Positions 42,904-50,700 of a DNA stretch of 64,000 nucleotides are shown here, one piece after another. The stretch lies in assembly GCF_900545795.1 (NCBI RefSeq), contig NZ_URAR01000006.1, positions 52,453 to 116,452 on the forward strand. The letters run 5' to 3'. The position numbers and the translations under genes were made by a program. The number at the start of each line of letters is the position of its first letter. The first letter of the stretch is position 1. The notes beneath the pieces are model-generated. The model made no database searches and was not told where the DNA came from. It saw only the letters and a program-made list of their open reading frames with translations. The stretch comes from an uncultured Veillonella sp. GTDB lineage: Bacteria; Bacillota; Negativicutes; Veillonellales; Veillonellaceae.

Positions 42904-44577
42904 TTATCCTTTTTTCTGCATCTTAGCCCAGCTATCGCGAAGACCTACAATGCGGTTCATCACAATATGGTCAGCCGTGCTATCTTTATCTGTTACAAAA
43001 TAACCTTGGCGCAAGAATTGGAAGCGATCGCCCACTTTAGTGTCTTTGAAAGCTGGTTCCCCTTTCCCATGATGAATGGTCAAGGAATCTGGATTCAACT
43101 GTTCTAAGAAATCTTTGCCGGCATTTTCTTCGTCTTCTGTATTTAATAAGTAATCATACAAACGAAGTTCCATATCTACAGCCGTAGACGCTTCTACCCA
43201 ATGCAAGGTCCCTTTTACTTTGCGAGTGCAACCGCTGCCGCTCTTAGTTTCTGGGTCATACGTACAGTGGATTTCCTTAATGGAGCCATCTTCATTCTTA
43301 ATCACTTCATTACACATTACAATATAAGCACCTTTTAAGCGTACTTCTTTGCCTGGTGTCATGCGGAAGAATTTTTTAACTGGCACTTCCATAAAGTCAT
43401 TTTGCTCAATATATAATTCGCGACCAAATGGCACTTCACGATACCCCATGTCTTCATTTTCTGGGTTATTTTCGATAGTCACCATTTCTGTTTGCCCTTC
43501 TGGATAATTAGTAATCACCACTTTAACAGGGTCAATAACAGCCATTTGACGAGGTACTTTTAATTTTAAATCTTCGCGAATACAGAACTCAAGCAAGGCG
43601 ATGTCTACTACACTGTCTGCTTTAGCTACGCCAATGCGTTGGCAGAAGTCACGAATGGATTCTGGTGTATAACCACGACGGCGAAGACCGGAAATCGTCG
43701 GCATACGAGGATCATCCCAACCGCTCACCAAGTTTTTTTCCACCAATTGACGAAGCTTACGTTTACTCATAACCATGTTGGTAATATTTAAACGGGCAAA
43801 TTCAATCTGTTGTGGCTTTTCAACATCAGGCCATTCTTCTAGTACCCAATTATATAATGGGCGATGCACTTCAAACTCAAGTGTACATACGGAATGCGTA
43901 ATGCGCTCAATGGCATCTTCTACAGGATGCGCATAATCATACATAGGGTAAATGCACCATTGGCTGCCCGTACGATGATGGTCAGCATGTAAAATGCGAT
44001 ATAATACTGGGTCACGCATAACAATATTAGGGGACGCCATATCGATTTTAGCACGCAATACTTTCTCCCCGTCTTTATATTTACCTTCTTTCATTTCTTC
44101 AAATAAACGAAGGTTTTCTTCTACGGAGCGATTGCGATATGGGCTGTCAGTACCTGGTGTAGAGAAATCACCACGAGTATTTTTAATTTCCTCTGGAGTT
44201 TGATCGTCTACATAGGCACGGCCTTTTTTTATTAGCTCTTGAGCATACTCATACATTTGATCAAAATAGTCAGACGCAAAGTACTCACGGTCTTCCCAAT
44301 CAAAGCCCAACCATTTCACATCTTCTTCGATAGATTTTACATATTCCACATCTTCTTTTACAGGATTCGTATCATCAAAGCGAAGATTAGTTAATCCCTT
44401 GTAAGCTTCACCTAAGCCAAAATTTAAGCAGATAGATTTGGCATGACCAATATGTAAGTAGCCATTTGGCTCAGGAGGAAAGCGCGTATGGACACGTTTG
44501 CCATACTTTCCTTCTTCATTGTCTTTATTAATAATGGCCTCTATAAAATTAACGGTTTCATTATTTGGTGTTTCCAC
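42904..44577 (-). CDS. glnS: Glutaminyl-tRNA synthetase
   Basis: 557-aa class I enzyme that charges tRNA-Gln directly. HIGH motif as GYLHIGHAKS (about residues 39-48), VMSKRKL as the KMSKS-type motif, and a C-terminal anticodon-binding beta-barrel region. GTG start preceded by AGGATG about 10 nt away; the upstream ATG is out of frame. Most Firmicutes lack GlnRS and form Gln-tRNA by transamidation, so its presence is notable for the lineage. It follows the hydroxyacid dehydrogenase by 64 bp. Confidence 0.95.
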   Translation of the reverse strand: METPNNETVNFIEAIINKDNEEGKYGKRVHTRFPPEPNGYLHIGHAKSICLNFGLGEAYKGLTNLRFDDTNPVKEDVEYVKSIEEDVKWLGFDWEDREYFASDYFDQMYEYAQELIKKGRAYVDDQTPEEIKNTRGDFSTPGTDSPYRNRSVEENLRLFEEMKEGKYKDGEKVLRAKIDMASPNIVMRDPVLYRILHADHHRTGSQWCIYPMYDYAHPVEDAIERITHSVCTLEFEVHRPLYNWVLEEWPDVEKPQQIEFARLNITNMVMSKRKLRQLVEKNLVSGWDDPRMPTISGLRRRGYTPESIRDFCQRIGVAKADSVVDIALLEFCIREDLKLKVPRQMAVIDPVKVVITNYPEGQTEMVTIENNPENEDMGYREVPFGRELYIEQNDFMEVPVKKFFRMTPGKEVRLKGAYIVMCNEVIKNEDGSIKEIHCTYDPETKSGSGCTRKVKGTLHWVEASTAVDMELRLYDYLLNTEDEENAGKDFLEQLNPDSLTIHHGKGEPAFKDTKVGDRFQFLRQGYFVTDKDSTADHIVMNRIVGLRDSWAKMQKKG

Positions 44578-44641
44578 GAATAATCATCCTTCCTTTATTT
44601 ACTCTATCCGCTTATTTTACCATATTCCGCAAGAATTTTCA

Positions 44642-45625
44642 CTATTCAGCGTCTTTATAATTTACTTCTGGATTAACACAAGTTTTTAATGGTTTGCCTG
44701 CCAATCCTAGTAAAATATTATCAGCTGTGAGCATCGACATATCGCGACGAGTCCGGTCAGTATACGACCCAATATGTGGCACCACTAATACTTTGCCTGT
44801 TTTAAGTAATGGATGGTCTCCTGGCAATGGTTCTGGATCGGTCACATCAAGAGCAGCGTATTCAATTTCACCTTCATTCAAGGCCCATACGAGGGCATCA
44901 GTGTCCACAATTTTGCCACGCCCTACATTGACAAACAATGCATCATTTTTCATTTTCTTAAAAGCTTCTTTATCAATCATATGATATGTAGATTCATTGA
45001 GTGGCGCCATAACGAGGACTACATCACTTTCTCTAAAGAGCTTATCCAAAGACACATAAGTTGTCATATACAAGCGATCATCATTGCGTGGGTGACGATT
45101 ATTGTAAAGCACAGTCATGCCGAATGCACGAGCACGACGTGAAATAGATACGCCAATGTTCCCCATGCCAATAATACCCAAGGTCATACGGCTTAAATCG
45201 CGCCCTTTAATAGGTGCTTCCCCACGCCCCCATTGGCCGCTCTTTACGAAAGCATCATTTTCTAAAATACGACGGCTTGCTGTTGCCACCAAGGTAAAAG
45301 CTAATTCAGCTACAGTTTCAGTCAACACATCAGGCGTGTTGCCATAAGGAATCTTAGCGGCCGTTAAGTCTTCAATATTTACATTATCATAGCCTACTGA
45401 AGCCTGTGCAATAACCTTTAGGTTCGGAGCATCGGCTACTAAATCAGCATCTACTTTAACGCCATTGACAGACCAAAGCGCATCAGCTTCTTTAAGCCAC
45501 TCTTTTAAAAGGTCTCGTGGCATGACACCGGACTGCTCCCATTGTTTAATGGTTACATGCTCACCTAAATAAGCGAGCGCATCTTTTCTTGCAAAACCTG
45601 GAACTACAACTACTGGTTTACTCAT
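44642..45625 (-). CDS. D-2-hydroxyacid dehydrogenase (glyoxylate/hydroxypyruvate reductase-like)
   Basis: 327 aa, NAD(P)-dependent reductase of 2-oxoacids. Rossmann motif GIIGMGNIGVSISRRAR (about residues 150-166); the catalytic Arg in NVGRGKIVD, Glu in DVTDPEPLPGDHP and His in PHIGSYTDRTRRDM. ASVGYDNVN and GNTPDVLTETVAELA support the GyaR/GhrB-like group. GAGGAGG lies 6 nt before ATG. Preferred substrate cannot be fixed. Probably cotranscribed with glnS below it. Confidence 0.92.
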   Translation of the reverse strand: MSKPVVVVPGFARKDALAYLGEHVTIKQWEQSGVMPRDLLKEWLKEADALWSVNGVKVDADLVADAPNLKVIAQASVGYDNVNIEDLTAAKIPYGNTPDVLTETVAELAFTLVATASRRILENDAFVKSGQWGRGEAPIKGRDLSRMTLGIIGMGNIGVSISRRARAFGMTVLYNNRHPRNDDRLYMTTYVSLDKLFRESDVVLVMAPLNESTYHMIDKEAFKKMKNDALFVNVGRGKIVDTDALVWALNEGEIEYAALDVTDPEPLPGDHPLLKTGKVLVVPHIGSYTDRTRRDMSMLTADNILLGLAGKPLKTCVNPEVNYKDAE

Positions 45626-45647
45626 ATTAATTCCTCCTCATATAAGG

Positions 45648-45676
45648 ATTGACAACTTTTTAGTACTATTTTTATT
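45648..45676 (+). promoter_or_regulatory. Weak candidate promoter facing the small unknown gene
   Basis: Plus strand TTGACA at 45648 followed after 17 bp by TTATTA. The hexamers are reasonable but the region is very AT-rich, and the gene starts 245 bp downstream. The rest of the 295-bp divergent gap shows no clear structure. Confidence 0.3.
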
Positions 45677-45920
45677 ATATCATCAAAATCCTACTGATTT
45701 GTTAGAATTTTTATCCTTTATAGATATATTTTTATATTCTGTAGCACATATGTAAAAATATATATCAAATAGACTCATGTATTTTATTCTCAATTGAATG
45801 TATTGCTTTATCATTTTTATGTTTTATGTTATAGTTAAATTAAATAATAAACATAAATTCATAATTTAATTACAAAAAAATATTAATCAGGGTTTTTATT
45901 TTTGAAATGAGGCTTCTATT

Positions 45921-46325
45921 ATGGCAATTATTGATTCATTACCGGAAAAAGAGGTAACTCTGAGAGAGTTTAAAACTGCGTTAAACAAAATTATGGCTGA
46001 TTATGATGCAAACAATCCTGTAACCATTACTATCAGCGAACATGGAACGAAGAAAACATTTTCTCTCGTCCCTAAACGCATGCGCCGCCGCTCCAATGGC
46101 GAAGCATTTTCTATTAAAGAAATTCCTTTTAGCAATTTAGAAACTACCAAAGAACCAGGTACCTATATTGCAATCGATACCTTTAATATTGCCGAAAATA
46201 CGCCAATTCCATTTGTTTATGGCCTTTACATCGACTTTGATTTAGAACGCGACCTTCGCTTCTTCAACGATCGTGAAAGTTGTGAAAAATGGTTGAGCAA
46301 AAAAATTAAACTCTTAGAAAAATAA
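45921..46325 (+). CDS. Hypothetical protein, 134 aa
   Basis: Family not recognised. A soluble protein without signal peptide or membrane helix. The first ~75 residues contain EVTLREFKTALNKIMADYD, VTITISEHGTKKTFSLVPKR and MRRRSNGEAFS; the C-terminal part contains FVYGLYIDFDLERDLRFF and CEKWLSKKIKLLEK. GAGG lies 8 nt before ATG. Located 114 bp upstream of the FAH-family gene on the same strand. Confidence 0.7.
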   Translation: MAIIDSLPEKEVTLREFKTALNKIMADYDANNPVTITISEHGTKKTFSLVPKRMRRRSNGEAFSIKEIPFSNLETTKEPGTYIAIDTFNIAENTPIPFVYGLYIDFDLERDLRFFNDRESCEKWLSKKIKLLEK

Positions 46326-46439
46326 ACAAGTCTTAAACCTTTTAGTCAATGCCTACACAGTAGGATTAAAAACCTTGAGAACCAAAAGAGAAGTAACAGA
46401 GAACAAGCCTTATACACTATATGAAATGAGGAATACACT

Positions 46440-47333
46440 ATGAAAATTGCAAGCTTTACTACACAAAGTGGTTTTAAACAATGGGGCATCATCGACGAAG
46501 AGTTACAAACAATTTTAGGTAGTGCTGACCTAGAAGAGGCCTATTTTACCTTTTTACCAGAAACTATTGAAGAGCTAATTAGCCTCGGTGACGAAGGTCT
46601 CCTAAGCCTTACTACAGCACTACAAAAGCATCGTGAAACACCAGTAGCGATTCCGTATCACTTAAATGAAGTATCCCTAGAAGCTCCGATTACACCGCAT
46701 CGCAATATTATTTGCATTGGTAAAAACTATCGGGAGCATGTGGCAGAATTTGATAAATCCGCCCAAGAGCCGGAGCATCCTGTGTTCTTCACTAAATTGC
46801 CAACCACGGTAATCGGCCCTAAGCAAACAATTCCGCTTCATCCTAATGCCACCTCACAAGTGGACTATGAAGGTGAATTGGCCATCATCATTGGCAAGCG
46901 TGGCTCACAGATTCCTGAAAATGAAGTGTGGGATCATATCTTTGGGTACACCATTCTAAATGATGTAACAGCTCGCGATTTACAACGTCGTCACGAACAA
47001 TGGTTCCTCGGCAAGAGCTTAGACGGCTTCGCTCCTATGGGTCCAGCCATTTTAGTAGGCAACAAACAGCCACAACATTTTGAAGTGCGCACCTATGTAA
47101 ATAGCGAACTTCGCCAATCAGGTTCTACTGAAGATTTAATATTCTCCATTCCAACTATTGTAAGCACCTTAAGCCAAGGGCTTACATTAGAACCAGGCGA
47201 CATTATCTCCACTGGTACACCATCCGGTGTGGGCATCGGATTTAATCCGCCTCGCTTCTTACAAGAAAACGATTCCGTATCGATTACTATCGAGGGCATT
47301 GGCACCTTAGAAAATCCTGTAGGATATAAATAA
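46440..47333 (+). CDS. Fumarylacetoacetase (FAH) family hydrolase
   Basis: 297 aa. Divalent-metal site segments VDYEGELAIIIG (Glu-x-Glu, about residues 143-145) and NDVTARDLQRRHEQWFLGKS (Asp). IGKNYREHVAEF and TGTPSGVGIGF are family signatures. Members hydrolyse C-C bonds or decarboxylate oxo-acids (fumarylpyruvate, oxaloacetate and others); the substrate cannot be called. Residues 1-75 form a small N-terminal domain. GAGG lies 9 nt before ATG. A terminator follows. Confidence 0.9.
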   Translation: MKIASFTTQSGFKQWGIIDEELQTILGSADLEEAYFTFLPETIEELISLGDEGLLSLTTALQKHRETPVAIPYHLNEVSLEAPITPHRNIICIGKNYREHVAEFDKSAQEPEHPVFFTKLPTTVIGPKQTIPLHPNATSQVDYEGELAIIIGKRGSQIPENEVWDHIFGYTILNDVTARDLQRRHEQWFLGKSLDGFAPMGPAILVGNKQPQHFEVRTYVNSELRQSGSTEDLIFSIPTIVSTLSQGLTLEPGDIISTGTPSGVGIGFNPPRFLQENDSVSITIEGIGTLENPVGYK

Positions 47334-47423
47334 AGTTGAAAGTCTTACAGAGTGTAAAGAAATTTAGAGCATCCTGTGGAGTAAAAATAAATTAGATAAT
47401 CCTAAAGTGCATAAATAACAAAA

Positions 47424-47452
47424 GAGAGAGTCTAAGGACTCTCTCTTTTTTA
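47424..47452 (+). terminator. Rho-independent terminator after the FAH-family gene
   Basis: Perfect 9-bp stem GAGAGAGTC / GACTCTCTC, TAAG loop, then six T on the plus strand, 91 bp beyond the stop. Confidence 0.9.
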
Positions 47453-47572
47453 TCATTCTAATAAGATTTTTATAAGATTTTTATAAAATCTTAGGATTTT
47501 GCTAACTATACAGAATGCCATATGCGAGCCTAAATCACATCAATTTTTGGTCAATATATAGCCCATAAGGTA

Positions 47573-47606
47573 AAAGAGCGACTCCCGAAAGAGTCGCTCT
47601 TTTTAT
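47573..47606. terminator. Bidirectional terminator between the FAH-family gene and the first adhesin
   Basis: 12-bp perfect stem AAAGAGCGACTC / GAGTCGCTCTTT with a 6-nt loop, TTTTTATTT on the plus side and a short TTTTACC on the minus side. It lies between tail-to-tail genes and can serve the adhesin gene (stop 47727), 121 bp away, across a 25-bp repeat tract. Confidence 0.85.
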
Positions 47607-47621
47607 TTCAGATTATAAGTA

Positions 47622-47746
47622 TTTACTTATTTCTCTGCGTTAATAATTAGCTTATTTAGCTATGCTAAGTATTAACTTATTTGCCTCTGCTAAGCATTAG
47701 CTTATTTACCTATGCTAAATATTAGTTTATTTACCTGCGTTTTGAA
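47622..47746. repeat. 25-bp tandem repeat, five copies, covering the adhesin 1 stop codon
   Basis: Units start at 47622, 47647, 47672, 47697 and 47722 in exact steps. Shared core TTAGCTTATTTACCTATG. The last copy contains the real stop codon of adhesin 1 (47727-47729), and the other copies carry variants of the same GGTAAATAA string, so the gene tail appears to have been multiplied downstream. Confidence 0.88.
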
Positions 47747-50700
47747 CAAGTGTATTAACTAATTGAGTTAATTCTTCAATCTTAGCATTTTGGCTGTCCA
47801 CAACAGTTTGTAAATCTTTAATTTGTTGTGCCATAACTTTACGAGCTGGGTAGTTTTCAGTTTCACCTTCACCTACACGTAATGTTACACCTGCATTTAC
47901 CATGTTTTCGCCGCCACCTAAGGAAGTACCAATGCTAAACATAGTATCACCATTAGGACGATAGAAGGCACCAAGAGCTAATGCATTAGCACCACGGTAA
48001 TTACCTACACCAGCGGATACTTCCCATTTAGCTTCTGGGCTAAATTCTAATGGATGTAAGGCAGCAAGAGCCGCAGCACCAGCACCTACACGGTCTACAC
48101 GACGATCAAGTTTGCTAATGCGGTTGGACATTTGATTCATACCATTACCAATATTGTTAATTGTATTATCAAATTGACCTTTGTTGATAGCATCGCCAGG
48201 ATTTACAGCTTCACCAACATTTGTGATTGGATTGCCACCCATATCAATGCCTTCACCGGAGATGTTAACACCATCTTTGCCATCTTTACCTGGAATGCTA
48301 ATGCCTTCACCATTGATGATAGTTTGGTTATCGCCTTTACCTACGGTAATAGTATCGCCTTCAATGGTCACATCGCCAATATTGGCTTTTTCAGTAACAG
48401 TTAACTCTTTAGTAGTTACAGAGTTTAAGCCTTTGAGGTCTTTAGATAATTTAATATCTAAGCCATTAGTAGAGTTACCTTCGTCATCTTTTTGTGTCAC
48501 TACACCAATATTGCCATCTGATAAATTATCAACAGCAGCGCCACCATTGAGATGTAAAGTTTCACCGCTCTTAACAGTTACTTTTTTACCTTCTCCTTCG
48601 TCGCCAGCAAATACACGGCTAGACTCTTTTACTGATGTATTAATTTCATTAATTTGGTTAGTCACTTGGTTAGCCAAATCATGTAATTGACCTTCTGTAG
48701 CTGCACGATCTGCTACTATATTTTCACCATTGTCGCCAGGAGCCCAAGTTGTATTATCAAGGCCTGTAATGTATTTATTGCCAACAGTTACCTTATCTGC
48801 ACCATCACCAATGACAACTTGACCTTTACTACCGTCAACAACAACTTTATTAGTGCCATCACCAGCAGTTACTTTAGCACCATTGCCATCAACAGTTACT
48901 TGCTTAGTCTTATCTGATTCAGAACCTAGAGTAATAGAATCGTTAAGATTTACTTCATTAGTCTTTGTATCTACAGTGATATTTTTACCTGATTGTGCTT
49001 TGGAAGCATTGATTGTAGTGTTAACACCTTTAATAGCATCATCTAGCTGGCCTTTATTGATAGCATCTGTCGCGTCTGTACCATTAGCTACATTAGTAAT
49101 CTTATTGCCGCCATTATTTAAGCCATTTTGAGTTAATTCAACTGTTCCTGAAATTGTAGGTGTTACAGGAGCTACTGGATTACCATCTTTTGTATATGTA
49201 TTATTCTCTTTGTCATATACAGCGCCAGTTAAATCGATGTACCATTTGCCATCTTCACCTTTAACTAAGGAGTTGCCTTTATCGTCTTTTGCTGTTTCGT
49301 TAAATACGATGCTACCATCAGCTAAATTAATATTCTTAGCCAATTTCACATGTAAACCAGTGGCATTACCTTCGTCATCAACATCAGCTACTACAGCGAT
49401 ATTATTTTCAGTGAAGTCTTTAGCGCCACCTTTAAGGTCTAACTGTTCATTCAGCTTCTTAGCAATAACATGTTCTGCACCATCGTCACCAGCAAATTTG
49501 AGACCATCACCCATAGTAGCAACTTGATGCTCTTTACCATCCTCATCAGTATAAACAATACGAGTTACGCCATTTTCGCCGTCAAGACCGTTAACACCAT
49601 CTTTTACGGAAATATTAGCACTTGTATCCTTGCCTGGTTGACCGTCATCACCTTTAGGGCCCGGTGTACCAATGATAGTAATGCTACCTGGCTCAGCATC
49701 TTTACCTGGAGTTCCTGGTTCGCCATTTTCACCTGGTTTACCTGGCTCACCTTTAGAACCAATAACTAACTCTTTGCTTAATTTAATATCATAAGTAGTT
49801 TTGCCATCTTTAGTTACAGCAGCAACCTCTAAATTATTGTCTTTTACAGACTCACCTAATTTATCTTTACCAGGTGTCACGTCTTTACCATTTACAGTAA
49901 TAGCCGTATGTGCACCACTAGCAGATTCACTAATTGCATCAGCCATAGCTTGTAATTGAGCTACGTTAACTGCATCAGTAGCCTTCATGCCAGCTGCTAC
50001 ACCTGTGATTTGACGAGATTGAGTTGCAACACCATCATCGCCTAAGACGCCTACAGATACGGAACCTAATGTAGATTTCCAAGTGGCACCAGTTTTTGTC
50101 GATGCTTGGCCTGTAACTGGGTCATAACCTGCAACATTATTAGCTATAGAAGCAATAGAGCCAGAGCCAAGAGCTACGCCATCTTTTACTGTTACATTGG
50201 CATTATAACCAATTACAGTTGCATCAGTAACTTTTAATTCAGTTTCTTTAGATGCTGCCCCCATTACAACACTATTATTCGCACTTGTTAACTTACGGTT
50301 ATCACCGAATAAAATCGTGTTTTTAGTGTTTTCAATTTTATTATTACTACCTGTCACAGTTACATTATCTACATTAGTCGCTGTATTTTCAAAACCAGTA
50401 ATAGCATTGGATTCACTAATATTAGAAGCTGTACCCGTTACTGTATTATTAACACCAATAATAGCGGTACGGCGTGTATAATCTGCTACGTTGCCACCAC
50501 CGAAGGCCATAGTAGCACCACCGCTCTTACTTGAGCGAATTGCGCTTTGCAAGGTGTCAACCATAGCATCTACAGAAGCGGCACCAGAGGTTGGCGCATT
50601 GATTGATGTAATAGAGTTACTAATCTTATTACCAGCACCATAAATAAGAGATCCATTACTCTTATCAGTAATATTAGCCACACCTGTAATTGTATTAGCA

